Below the pieces are notes generated by a model. The model saw only the letters and a list, made by a program, of their open reading frames with translations. It did no database searches and had not been told where the DNA came from. This document shows positions 8,375 through 16,420 of a stretch of 36,732 nucleotides of DNA, piece by piece. The position numbers and the translations under genes were made by a program. The DNA comes from Bacillota bacterium. Lineage in GTDB: Bacteria > Bacillota > Clostridia > Christensenellales > Aristaeellaceae. Numbering within the stretch: position 1 is the first letter of the stretch; each line of letters begins with the position of its first letter. The stretch spans positions 1 through 36,732 of the forward strand of contig JAEWXD010000019.1 of NCBI GenBank assembly GCA_023396045.1, written 5' to 3'.

Positions 8375-9450
8375 TATTTTATATATCCTTCTTGTACCAA
8401 AAGTTCTGCCATAAGTATGGCGCCGCCTGCTGCACCACGCAAAGTATTGTGGCTCAAGCAAACAAATTTATAATCCCAAATAGGATCTTCTCTTAAACGG
8501 CCAAGGCTGATACCCATGCCGTTTTGTTGCATACGGTCTAATTTGGTTTGTGGTCTGTTTTCTTCTTCAAAATACTGCAGGAATGGCTTTGGTGCGCTTG
8601 GTAAGTGCTGTGCGGTGGAAGTATAGTTTTGCCAAGCATCTAAAATTTGTTCACGGCTTGGTTTTTTTCTAAACTTTACGCTTACGGCTGCCAAATGGCC
8701 ATCGCTTACGGGCACACGTATGCATTGGGCAGATATTGTTAAATCTTGACTGAGTTCAATTTTACCGTTTTTTACTTTGCCAAGCACTTTTTGGGGTTCT
8801 ATTTCACTTTTTTCATCTTCGCCACCAATATAAGGAATTACATTGTCTAACATTTCAGGCCAAGTTTCAAAAGTTTTGCCTGCACCACTAATGGCTTGAT
8901 AAGTGCATACGTGCAAAAGCGCCGGTTCAAAGGCAAGCAATGGCACAATAGCCGGCACATAGCTTTGTATGCTGCAATTTGGTTTTACGGCAATAAAGCC
9001 CTTCTCTGTGCCAAGGCGTTTTTTTTGACTTGGAATAACTTCGCAATGACTTGCGTTACATTCCGGAATGAGCATAGGCACATCGCTTTGCATACGGTTG
9101 GCACTGTTATTGCTTACCACAGGTATTTCTGCCTTTGCCAAGGCTTCTTCTAAAGCAATGATTTCTTTCTTTGGCATATCTACGGCACAGAACACAAAAT
9201 CCACATGGGTTTTGATGGTAGCAATATCCTCCGTGCTATGCAAAAGCATGGCTTGCACGCTTTGCGGAATGGGGCTTTTCATCGCCCATCTGTTCTGCAT
9301 TACATCTGCATAGCGTTTGCCTGCATTTTTAGGGCTTGCGCAAAGCAGAGCAATTTGAAACCAAGGGTGGTTTTGCAACTGCAAAATAAAGCGTTGCCCT
9401 ACCATGCCGGTTGCACCGATAATGCCTACTTTAAACGTCTTTTGTTCCAT
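8374..9450 (-). CDS. asd: Aspartate-semialdehyde dehydrogenase
   Basis: A 358-residue enzyme that reduces aspartyl phosphate to aspartate semialdehyde, the branch point to lysine/diaminopimelate, threonine and methionine. Visible: the NADP motif GIIGATGMVGQRF (9-21), the catalytic cysteine C159 in VKPNCSIQS, and H252 in RVPVSDGHLAAV. The spacing and the KPNCSI form match the archaeal/fungal-type enzyme rather than the classical E. coli type. ATG 9450 puts the Rossmann motif at the expected place; the open frame reaches 9495, but that part lies inside the GNAT gene and looks spurious. The start overlaps the end of the GNAT gene by 20 bases with no clear ribosome binding site, suggesting translational coupling. 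Confidence 0.93.
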   Translation of the reverse strand: MEQKTFKVGIIGATGMVGQRFILQLQNHPWFQIALLCASPKNAGKRYADVMQNRWAMKSPIPQSVQAMLLHSTEDIATIKTHVDFVFCAVDMPKKEIIALEEALAKAEIPVVSNNSANRMQSDVPMLIPECNASHCEVIPSQKKRLGTEKGFIAVKPNCSIQSYVPAIVPLLAFEPALLHVCTYQAISGAGKTFETWPEMLDNVIPYIGGEDEKSEIEPQKVLGKVKNGKIELSQDLTISAQCIRVPVSDGHLAAVSVKFRKKPSREQILDAWQNYTSTAQHLPSAPKPFLQYFEEENRPQTKLDRMQQNGMGISLGRLREDPIWDYKFVCLSHNTLRGAAGGAILMAELLVQEGYIK

Positions 9451-10183
9451 ATTGTTGTATAAATTCTGTAAAGGTAATGCCATAGTGGCATACATCTACA
9501 TACCTTCCTTTATTATAATACTTTTGGCGAGAGATACCCTCGTACTGCATGCCTGCTTTTTGCAGCACTTTTGCGCTTGCCGGATTATCACATTCGTGCA
9601 TGGCATCTATACGGTGAAGGCCTAAGCCAAAAAAGCCAAAACAAAGTATAGCTTGTAGGGCTTCGGTAATGATGCCTTTGTTCCACATACTGCGTTTTAA
9701 ACTATAGCCTACTTCGGCGCAAGCGTGCTCTACCTTGATACCCATAAAACCAATGGTGCCAATGAGCTTACCCGTTTCTTTTAAGATAATGCCATAGCTG
9801 GTAGGGCTGCCTTTGCCATATTTATGCAGCAAAAATTGGATATACTCATAACTTTCACGCACACTTTTGTGCGCACTCCAAAACACATGCTTTGCTACCT
9901 CCGTGTCTTTGGAATATTCGTACATATCCAAAGCATCGTGCAAGCGTACTTTGCGAATCACAAGCCGCTCTGTTTCCAAGCCCTCAAACTGCAACAAGGC
10001 CTTGGTATAAGGCTTTGTAAGCTCTGCAATGCTGCTTGTTTCTAAAGGCACGTGGGGCGCTTTATGCACTACAGCAGGGAGGGTGTAGTAAACCTTAGGG
10101 GCGCTGCTCCCGGTTGGGTAACAATGCCGTACACCAGCATCACCACGCCGAGCACGAGCAATGCGCTTAGAAAAAATATCCAT
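9431..10183 (-). CDS. GNAT-family acetyltransferase (RimJ/RimL type)
   Basis: A 250-residue protein with a GNAT domain at about 68-240: LETERLVIRKV at the first strand, GKLIGTIGFMGI, the GYSLKRSMWNKGIITEAL acetyl-CoA loop, and CDNPASAKVLQKAGM near the end. This is the Acetyltransf_3 pattern used for N-terminal or small-molecule amine acetylation with acetyl-CoA. The substrate cannot be read from sequence. The first 65 residues (basic, then Pro/Val-rich) have no match I recognise; AGGA 11 bases before ATG 10183 supports this start. It lies 15 bases after the NUDIX gene and overlaps asd, so it belongs to the same operon. Confidence 0.85.
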   Translation of the reverse strand: MDIFSKRIARARRGDAGVRHCYPTGSSAPKVYYTLPAVVHKAPHVPLETSSIAELTKPYTKALLQFEGLETERLVIRKVRLHDALDMYEYSKDTEVAKHVFWSAHKSVRESYEYIQFLLHKYGKGSPTSYGIILKETGKLIGTIGFMGIKVEHACAEVGYSLKRSMWNKGIITEALQAILCFGFFGLGLHRIDAMHECDNPASAKVLQKAGMQYEGISRQKYYNKGRYVDVCHYGITFTEFIQQYGTKDV

Positions 10184-10198
10184 AAAATAAATGTCCTG

Positions 10199-10831
10199 TT
10201 ACTGTTTGATTTCATTCGTGTTCATGCGCCAGGCTGCCATAAGGATACCTAAAGCTGTTTTAGCATCTGTAAGTTCCCCGTTTTGCACCCTTTGCATAGC
10301 CTCCTTCAATGGCATTTTTACAACGCCTAAAAATTCGCCTTCATCTGTATGCCGGGCAAGTTGTGTAAGGCCGGTAGCCAAATAAATGGCTACATATTCT
10401 GTGCAAAAGCCGGGGGAACTGTCCATTTTAATAAGCAGTTCCATATTGCTTGCCACAAGGCCGGTTTCTTCTGAAAGTTCACGCACGGCACAAGCTTTGG
10501 GGTCTGTTTCACCCTCATCCATTTTACCGGCCGGAATCTCTAATGTAACTTTATTCACTACACAACGGTGTTGGTATACAAGATACACATTGCCTTCTTC
10601 ATCTACCGGTACAACGGCAGCGGCACCGCTGTGGTAGGCAATTTCGCGAAAAGCCTGCCTGCCGTCCGGCAAGCGCACAATGCGTTTTGCCATTTCTATT
10701 ACTTTGCCCTTCTGCAAGCTCTCTTCGCTTACAAAGTGCTCCATTAAGCCCTCTATATATTCTAAATCTTGAGGGCTGTAAAATTCCTTGCACTGTATAT
10801 ATTGTACATCATTCGGATCGGGTTTAAACAT
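10199..10831 (-). CDS. nudF: NUDIX hydrolase, ADP-ribose pyrophosphatase type
   Basis: A 210-residue NUDIX hydrolase. The NUDIX box runs from G102 to L125 and fits Gx5Ex7REUxEExGU, with RELSEETGL at its end. The preceding VTLEIPAGKMDEGE and the roughly 200-residue length are typical of ADP-ribose pyrophosphatases (NudF/YqkG), which split ADP-ribose to AMP and ribose 5-phosphate. ATG 10831 is preceded by AAGGGGG (spacing 6). It is the first gene of the nudF-GNAT-asd-dapA-dapB-srtB operon. NudF next to unrelated biosynthetic genes is common in Bacillota and says little about function. Confidence 0.87.
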   Translation of the reverse strand: MFKPDPNDVQYIQCKEFYSPQDLEYIEGLMEHFVSEESLQKGKVIEMAKRIVRLPDGRQAFREIAYHSGAAAVVPVDEEGNVYLVYQHRCVVNKVTLEIPAGKMDEGETDPKACAVRELSEETGLVASNMELLIKMDSSPGFCTEYVAIYLATGLTQLARHTDEGEFLGVVKMPLKEAMQRVQNGELTDAKTALGILMAAWRMNTNEIKQ

Positions 10832-10861
10832 ATAGTTCCCCCTTTTAGCATATTCTTTATA

Positions 10862-10890
10862 ATTTTACCAATTTTAAACTAAATGTGCAA
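10862..10890 (-). promoter_or_regulatory. Promoter of the nudF-asd-dapA-dapB-srtB operon
   Basis: -35 TTGCAC (10890-10885), a 17-base spacer, -10 TAAAAT (10867-10862) preceded by TGG (extended -10). It lies 31 bases before the nudF ATG. I see no lysine riboswitch: the leader is too short. Confidence 0.65.
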
Positions 10891-10949
10891 TTGTAAATAA
10901 GGAAAAATACCGTTTATATTGTAAATTTGCAAGGTTTTATACAAGGCAT

Positions 10950-10982
10950 TGCAATAAAAAAGCTGTTTTTTACACAGCTTTT
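10950..10982 (-). terminator. Terminator of the VioA-like/ATP-grasp glycan operon
   Basis: Stem AAAAGCTGT (10958-10966) / ACAGCTTTT (10974-10982), 7-base loop, 3 bases past the ATP-grasp stop. The minus-strand tail is TTTTTTATTG. Confidence 0.85.
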
Positions 10983-10985
10983 GCT

Positions 10986-11924
10986 TTATTCATTTTTATA
11001 AACTGCTTTTTTATAGCCTTGGGCAACAATTTGATGCTTCTTTGCCTGCTTTGTGTTAATACCCTTGCCTTGGTTGGCCTCTACATGCGCATTTACAAAA
11101 TCACAGCCGCCCATTTGGCTAAAGCCTATGCCACCGGAAAAGCGGGGATTGATTTCTAAGAAATAAAATACATCTCCATGTTCTATAAACTCAATATTCA
11201 CTGTACCTACAATTTGTAATTCATTTACTATTTGCGTACAAATTTGCTCTAATGCATGGTGTGCAAAGCATTCTACGGTAGTGCCAAGGCCGTTGCCTGT
11301 GCGCAACAACTCTTTACGGGCATAGCAAAGCGTGTTGCCCATAACATCTCTTGCACAATCCACTGTATAAACATTGCCCGGCAAGAAAGGCTGGACCATG
11401 GCATCCGGATAAAGACTTTTATAGAGCACAAATTCTGCATCACCATAAGCGATATGCTGATTTTGGCTGCTTCTGCCACTAATGGGTTTAAACATTATAG
11501 GGAAGGGCAAAGCCACTTCTTCTGCTACAGTGTAGCTGGGTATGGTGGTGCATATGTTCTTTAATTTTTGCGAAAGTAAAAGCTTGTTACGGCACAGGCT
11601 TTGCACTTCGGGCTCTTGGCAAGCAATGCGTATCCCCTGCGCCAAAAACAAAGCCTTGTGTAAGCAAAGCACATCACACTCGGGGTCAGTTAGAGGAATA
11701 ATCATATCAATGCCATGTGCTTTGGCAAGGCTTAATAGGCTATGCACATAGGCATAGCCATCTTTGGCACCGGGTACCAAAAAAACATCTGCAAAACGGT
11801 TTGCCTTATACACCCATTCTTTAGGGTAAATATCACAACCATATACTTGATGGCCTTGTTTTTGAAGGCTTTTGAGCGCATCTATGCTACTTGCAGAGCC
11901 AATGGCGGTGAGCAACAGGTTCAT
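10986..11924 (-). CDS. ATP-grasp ligase (PylC/CarB-like)
   Basis: A 312-residue ATP-grasp protein. The N-terminal Rossmann-like pre-ATP domain begins LLLTAIGSASSIDALKSL; the central ATP-binding fold includes FPIMFKPISGRSSQN; the metal-binding end is FYFLEINPRFSGGIGFSQM with the E/N pair of EINPR. Such proteins join a carboxylate to an amine through an acyl phosphate. This subgroup is often found in surface-polysaccharide loci. It shares ATGA with the PLP-enzyme gene upstream and has AGGAGG before ATG 11924. Because the operon makes a 4-amino sugar, I infer that it may attach an amino acid to the sugar amine; the substrate is unproven. Confidence 0.8.
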   Translation of the reverse strand: MNLLLTAIGSASSIDALKSLQKQGHQVYGCDIYPKEWVYKANRFADVFLVPGAKDGYAYVHSLLSLAKAHGIDMIIPLTDPECDVLCLHKALFLAQGIRIACQEPEVQSLCRNKLLLSQKLKNICTTIPSYTVAEEVALPFPIMFKPISGRSSQNQHIAYGDAEFVLYKSLYPDAMVQPFLPGNVYTVDCARDVMGNTLCYARKELLRTGNGLGTTVECFAHHALEQICTQIVNELQIVGTVNIEFIEHGDVFYFLEINPRFSGGIGFSQMGGCDFVNAHVEANQGKGINTKQAKKHQIVAQGYKKAVYKNE

Positions 11925-12835
11925 TTTAGCACCTCCTGCAAATTGTCAAAGAACAAGGGGCTTCCCCCTGTATGAATAAACAGTACCTTTTTGTTTTGTA
12001 CCTTTTGCAATTCACAAAGCATCCCCCAAAAGGCTTTGCCTGTATAAGTACTGTCTAAGGCGATGCCATGCTTGGCAAACACATCCCCTATAGTATTTGC
12101 AATTTCCTGATTATACTGCCCATATTGCAAACGGTATTGGTCTAAAAAACAAATTTCTTCTAAAAGAACTTTTGCAAGACTGTTTGCGTACTTTGCTATA
12201 TGTGGCAAGGCTTGCTCCTTTGTTCTTGCCACAGAAATACCAACTATTTTTTCTTTACCGCCATGTAAATATTTGCCGGCAAGTAAGCCGCCTTGCGTCA
12301 TACCGGTGGCACTTGCATGGTAAATGCTGTCTATTTGTATGCCCATCTCTTTGATTTGTTCTGCAATTTCTACATAAGCTGTGGCATAAGCACGGGCAGC
12401 GGTGCTTTCGTTACCCTGACCCGTGAAATCACCATAGATATAATAGGGCTTTTGCCCTTGTGCTGCAATGTTTTGGTGCACCCGCTCTATGGTCTGTGCT
12501 ACATTTTGTTTGTTGCAATACACGATGTTTGCACCAAACCATGCCACCATTTTGGCGTTGTTACAAGGTTCTGGCTCTGTGTCTGAGGCGCATACAATAG
12601 TACAAGGGATATGCAGGCTTTTGGCACGATTGGCAAGCACTCTGCATAGATTACTGGTAGGTGGGCCATAGCCTATGATGTGGTTTGCACCTTGGGCTTG
12701 CATATCTTCAAAAAAACAATCACAAATACGCAGTTTGTTGCCCCCAAACGAGAAAGGCAATAAGTCCTCCCGTTTGATATAAATTTGATTGTTATTGTAT
12801 TCCATTAAAAAATACAGTGGACTTTTATAGTTCAT
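11921..12835 (-). CDS. PLP-dependent fold-II enzyme (D-cysteine desulfhydrase / ACC deaminase family)
   Basis: A 304-residue enzyme with the family pattern IYIKREDLLPFSFGGNKLR, where K34 should hold PLP, then GYGPPTSNLCRVLA, YGDFTGQGNE, SATGMTQGGLLAG as a glycine-rich phosphate loop, and LDSTYTGKAFWGM / FIHTGGSP near the end. Characterised relatives deaminate D-cysteine or 1-aminocyclopropane-1-carboxylate; others act on D-serine or diaminopropionate-like substrates. The canonical QSN motif reads TSN here, so the substrate may differ. ATG 12835 has GAGG 7 bases upstream and overlaps the flippase end by 11 bases. Its place between a flippase and an ATP-grasp ligase suggests a role in supplying or editing the amino acid used by that ligase (inference). 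Confidence 0.8.
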   Translation of the reverse strand: MNYKSPLYFLMEYNNNQIYIKREDLLPFSFGGNKLRICDCFFEDMQAQGANHIIGYGPPTSNLCRVLANRAKSLHIPCTIVCASDTEPEPCNNAKMVAWFGANIVYCNKQNVAQTIERVHQNIAAQGQKPYYIYGDFTGQGNESTAARAYATAYVEIAEQIKEMGIQIDSIYHASATGMTQGGLLAGKYLHGGKEKIVGISVARTKEQALPHIAKYANSLAKVLLEEICFLDQYRLQYGQYNQEIANTIGDVFAKHGIALDSTYTGKAFWGMLCELQKVQNKKVLFIHTGGSPLFFDNLQEVLK

Positions 12836-14267
12836 GTTTTCGCCTCTTTAAACCATTCCACAAAAGGATAAAGCTTGGATTTTTACTAAGGTAGGCAAGC
12901 AACATATAGCTTGCTACGCCTACAACAATTTGCAAAGCCAGTATGACAGCATTGGGTAACGGCAAGCACAAGGGCAAGGCACAAAGCAACCCCATGGCTA
13001 TACTTAACAACAGGTTGGGCAAAATATCCCTACACTGCTTGCCTATGCCATAACCAAGCAACGTATGGCTTTGGCTTGCATTTACAAAAAAACTGAGTAT
13101 GGAGCTAATGCTTGCCCCAGCCACAATGGCAAATACACTTTGAAAATACCAAATGCTAACAAGCAATATGGCAATGCCATATATTTTTTTAATCAATTCC
13201 AATTTTAAAAACAAATCGCTTCTGCCCTTGGCATTGATGGCCTGCAAATTGGCTGTATGCAAAGGGAAAAGTGCAAAATCTACACAGGCAAGCTGCAAAA
13301 AGGGCACGGCTAAAAGCCATTTTTCGCCAAGCAAAAGGGCAATGAGCGGTTTTGCTGTAACAGCCAAGCCTATCATGAGCGGAAACACCACAAAGCTACC
13401 CAAACGTACGGAATGTTGCATAAAATGAACAAATTCGTTTTGGCTGTTTTGCACCTTGCTTAATATGGGCAAAAGCACGCTTTGCAATGTGCTGTTGATA
13501 CTGCTCATCACCAATTCCGGAAACTGCCTACCACGGTTATAATAACCAAGGTCTGCCCGGGTGTAGCGTTTGCCAATCACCAAAGCGCGCAAATTTTCGT
13601 ACACTACATCAACAATGCCGCTCACAAGCAACTTCCACCCAAAGTGCAACAGGATAAGCAACTTGCGCATGGAAAACACGGCCTTGGGCCAAAAGCGCAA
13701 GCGTAGGCTTAAAAACAAAGCCAAAAACAGCTGGTTACTACATTGTTGCGCCACCAAAGCCCAGTAAGCAAAGCCATGCAAAGCCATGCCAATGCCGATG
13801 ATACCGGAACAAAGGGTTGCTAATAGTGAGGCTTGCATTAGGCTTTGAAACTTCCGTTCCCTCGCTACTTTAGCTTGGAGTATGGTGGTAAGGCTGCCCG
13901 GGAACAATACCAAAGCCAGCACACGCAACACAGGCACAAGCACAGGGCTTTGGTAAAAGTTGGCAATGCTTGGCGCAAATACATAGAGCAAGCCATACAT
14001 CAGGCAAGCCAGCGCAAAGCTGAAATAAAAAGCGCTATGGTATTCCTGTTCGTCTATATTTTCTTTTTGCACCAGGGCAGTGTTGAGCCCGCTGTTTACA
14101 AACACACGAGAAATGGCAATAAAAACAGTAAGTAAGGTTAACACCCCATAGTCGCTGGGGTCTATTAACCTTGCCAAGATAATATTTACAATAAAGGCGA
14201 TGCCTTGGTTGCCAAAGCTTTCACCTGCCTTGTATAAAAAGGACTTACGTATGCTTTCTGTTGCCAT
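12825..14267 (-). CDS. wzx: Wzx-type lipid-linked oligosaccharide flippase
   Basis: A 480-residue polytopic membrane protein of the MOP exporter superfamily (WzxC/TuaB-like), with about 12-14 hydrophobic helices along its whole length. The N-terminal IRKSFLYKAGESFGNQGIAFIVNIILARLIDPSDYGVL is typical of the family, and charged residues are few outside the loops. It should move an undecaprenyl-diphosphate-linked repeat unit across the membrane. It overlaps the GT2 gene end by 23 bases with no clear ribosome binding site, which suggests coupled translation. There is no Wzy polymerase in the window, so the repeat may be used as a single unit or polymerised by a protein encoded elsewhere. Confidence 0.85.
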   Translation of the reverse strand: MATESIRKSFLYKAGESFGNQGIAFIVNIILARLIDPSDYGVLTLLTVFIAISRVFVNSGLNTALVQKENIDEQEYHSAFYFSFALACLMYGLLYVFAPSIANFYQSPVLVPVLRVLALVLFPGSLTTILQAKVARERKFQSLMQASLLATLCSGIIGIGMALHGFAYWALVAQQCSNQLFLALFLSLRLRFWPKAVFSMRKLLILLHFGWKLLVSGIVDVVYENLRALVIGKRYTRADLGYYNRGRQFPELVMSSINSTLQSVLLPILSKVQNSQNEFVHFMQHSVRLGSFVVFPLMIGLAVTAKPLIALLLGEKWLLAVPFLQLACVDFALFPLHTANLQAINAKGRSDLFLKLELIKKIYGIAILLVSIWYFQSVFAIVAGASISSILSFFVNASQSHTLLGYGIGKQCRDILPNLLLSIAMGLLCALPLCLPLPNAVILALQIVVGVASYMLLAYLSKNPSFILLWNGLKRRKHEL

Positions 14268-15213
14268 AAATTTTTAAAAACAGTAATTTGCCTAAAAGCC
14301 TTGCTTTTTGCAAGAAAGGCAAGCGTACAAAGGCTTGTTTTACACCCTCTTGGCGAAGCTGTGCAAAGTGGCTTGTATATTGAAGGGCATAGCCATAGAA
14401 GTCTGCGCTTTCTTTGGCAAAGGCTTGCTTGTATTGCCCCTTGGTGCGCTCATTCATTTCTGCAAGAAAATCACATACAGAAAGGTAGCGTGCAAAGGCT
14501 TTGGCACGTTTTTCCTTACCCCATAGGGCAAGGGCAGAATTGGGTACGTTTAAGCGATAGATACAGGTTTTATCGTCTATCAATTTGGCATAACCGAAGG
14601 AGGTGAACACCAGTTTAAAGCGCATGTCGCCATAAGGGAAAGGTTTACACAAAAAATCTTTTGCCTGTTTGTAATGCTCTGTTTTGAAGAAAAAGCTGGC
14701 AGTGGGTATAAAGCTTAAACCAAGCATTTCTGCCACATTGTATTCTTTGACGGCTTTATTATAAGTGCCTGCATCCTTGGGGTAGTAGGGCAAAAAATCT
14801 CGTTCTTTGCCCTGATCGGCTTCGTCTTGCACGAGGGCATTGGTAAAACAAAAACTACAGGTTGGGTTTGCCTCCATATAGGCAAACTGTTTTTGCAGTT
14901 TGCACGGGTCTATCCACATATCGTCGCCTTCACAGAGGGCAATATATTTGCCTTGTGCACGGCTAAAATTAAAGGTTTCGTTGATAGGTACACCCTTGCT
15001 GTATTGGTTTTTGGTTTGCAAAACGGGCTTGATAATTTTCGGATATTTTTGTGCATATTCTGCTATGATTCGGGCAGTGGCATCGGTAGAACAATCGTCA
15101 TGCACCAAAATTTCCATAGTAAAATCGCCTTTTTGGGCAAGCATACCCTCCAAGGCCTTGGCAATATAATTTTGGTGGTTGTAGGCAGTGCAGCAAATGC
15201 TAATGTCTATCAT
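14245..15213 (-). CDS. Family 2 glycosyltransferase
   Basis: A 322-residue cytoplasmic GT-A enzyme. Visible: ISICCTAYNHQNYIAKAL at the nucleotide-binding start, ILVHDDCSTDAT, and the metal-binding ALCEGDDMWIDPCKL. The C-terminal part is basic and lacks transmembrane helices. It should add one sugar to a lipid-linked intermediate in the glycan operon; donor and acceptor cannot be read from sequence. AAGGAA lies 8 bases before ATG 15213. It overlaps the aminotransferase gene by 14 bases. Confidence 0.88.
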   Translation of the reverse strand: MIDISICCTAYNHQNYIAKALEGMLAQKGDFTMEILVHDDCSTDATARIIAEYAQKYPKIIKPVLQTKNQYSKGVPINETFNFSRAQGKYIALCEGDDMWIDPCKLQKQFAYMEANPTCSFCFTNALVQDEADQGKERDFLPYYPKDAGTYNKAVKEYNVAEMLGLSFIPTASFFFKTEHYKQAKDFLCKPFPYGDMRFKLVFTSFGYAKLIDDKTCIYRLNVPNSALALWGKEKRAKAFARYLSVCDFLAEMNERTKGQYKQAFAKESADFYGYALQYTSHFAQLRQEGVKQAFVRLPFLQKARLLGKLLFLKIYGNRKHT

Positions 15214-16294
15214 GCAAAAGTTCCTTTATATGTGTGCAAATACGGTCTACATCGGCAAGTTCCAAGTCCGGATAGAGTGGCAAAGTAAGAATTCGTTGGC
15301 TAATATCCAAGGCAATAGGGGTTTGCGCCGAGGTATCTTCATAGCAAGCAAAGCTATTGCACAGTGGGTAAAAATACTTTCTTGCGTATATGTTATGGTT
15401 TTTCAAGTGGGTAAATACCCTATCCCTCATACCTTGCGGAAAGAGCACGGGCATATAACTGTAATTGCTTTGCACATGCGCAGGGGGAATGCAAAGCTGT
15501 ACTGTTTCGTTTTGTAGTTGCATATAGTAACGCTCTGCCAAGGCTTTGCGTTTTGCAATAATTTCGCCTATATGGCGCATATTGCAAAGGCCCATGGCGG
15601 CTTGAAATTCGTTCATTTTGGCATTGCCACCCACGGCAACGACTTCTTCTGCGTTGGGAATGCCAAAGTTTTTTTCTAAATCAAAGGCTTGTTTAAGCGC
15701 AGGATTTTGAAAACAGATTGCCCCACCCTCTATGGTATGGAACACCTTGGTGGCATGGAAGCTGAATATACAGGCATCCCCCAAAAGGGCTGTACTTTTG
15801 CCTTTATACACTTCACCAAAGCTATGGGCGGCATCATACAATAAAGGTATATTATATTTTTTGGCAATAGCATCCAAAGCTTCATGGCGGCAAATATTAC
15901 CATACACATGGATGGGCAATATGGCACAGGTACGCGGGGTAATCAGCGCCTCTATTTTGGTTTCGTCTATGGTATAGTCGTCTGCATGAATATCACAAAA
16001 CACGGGGGTGCAACCGGCACGCACAATAGCATGGGTGGTAGAAGCAAAGGTAAAGGGGCTGGTAATCACTTCCCCTTGTAAGCCAAGTACACGTAACATA
16101 GACTCCAAAGCCAAATGCCCGTTGCTATAAAGGCAAATATTTTCGGTACCCAAAAAAGTATGCAAAGCTTGCTCTAAGGCAATATGCTTTTGGCCCATAT
16201 TGGTAAGCCAACCGCTTTGCCAAATGCTTTGTATTTCCTGGCTATATTCCTCAAAGCTGGGTAGATAGGATTTTGTTACATTGATTTGCTTCAA
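15200..16294 (-). CDS. VioA-like sugar aminotransferase (DegT/DnrJ/EryC1/StrS family)
   Basis: A 364-residue PLP enzyme. GWLTNMGQKHIALEQAL, EVITSPFTFASTTHAI, AILPIHVYGN, LLYDAAHSFGEVYKG and the PLP lysine K183 in SFHATKVFHTIEGGA are all present. The pattern is closest to VioA-type enzymes, which use glutamate to make dTDP-4-amino-4,6-dideoxyglucose (Qui4N) from the 4-keto sugar; another 4-amino sugar is possible. The start is TTG 16294, five bases after a perfect AGGAGG. It is the first gene of the glycan operon, under a full-consensus promoter. A second, WecE-type aminotransferase lies at 34311-35444 and differs clearly in sequence. Confidence 0.85.
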   Translation of the reverse strand: MKQINVTKSYLPSFEEYSQEIQSIWQSGWLTNMGQKHIALEQALHTFLGTENICLYSNGHLALESMLRVLGLQGEVITSPFTFASTTHAIVRAGCTPVFCDIHADDYTIDETKIEALITPRTCAILPIHVYGNICRHEALDAIAKKYNIPLLYDAAHSFGEVYKGKSTALLGDACIFSFHATKVFHTIEGGAICFQNPALKQAFDLEKNFGIPNAEEVVAVGGNAKMNEFQAAMGLCNMRHIGEIIAKRKALAERYYMQLQNETVQLCIPPAHVQSNYSYMPVLFPQGMRDRVFTHLKNHNIYARKYFYPLCNSFACYEDTSAQTPIALDISQRILTLPLYPDLELADVDRICTHIKELLHDRH

Positions 16295-16323
16295 GGCTGC
16301 CTCCTGATGTTTTACTACCGAAA

Positions 16324-16352
16324 ATTATAGCAATTTATAAGGGTGGTGTCAA
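16324..16352 (-). promoter_or_regulatory. Full-consensus promoter of the first glycan operon
   Basis: TTGACA (16352-16347), a 17-base spacer, TATAAT (16329-16324), with TGC just before the -10. Both hexamers are perfect. The predicted start is about 20-25 bases before the TTG start codon. No operator-like repeat overlaps it, so expression may be strong and constitutive. Confidence 0.9.
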
Positions 16353-16370
16353 CCAAAAGCAAGGCATATG

Positions 16371-16399
16371 TTGCAAAAGTATAAAGATTTTGTTAAAAT
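16371..16399 (+). promoter_or_regulatory. Promoter of the VanW/G5 gene
   Basis: -35 TTGCAA (16371-16376), 17-base spacer, -10 TAAAAT (16394-16399) preceded by TGT. It is divergent from the glycan-operon promoter. Confidence 0.65.
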
Positions 16400-16420
16400 T
16401 ATGTAGAAAAGAGGTGCCCT

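Noticed and set aside
8375..8461. An N-terminal extension of dapA
   Set aside because: The extra 29 codons overlap asd, do not resemble DapA, and a TAATG junction gives a natural start at 8374.
9451..9495. An N-terminal extension of asd
   Set aside because: It lies inside the GNAT gene and would push the Rossmann motif 15 residues too far from the N-terminus for this family.
10986..16294. The first glycan operon as a mobile island
   Set aside because: There is no integrase, transposase, tRNA or flanking direct repeat, and codon use looks like that of the neighbouring dap genes.
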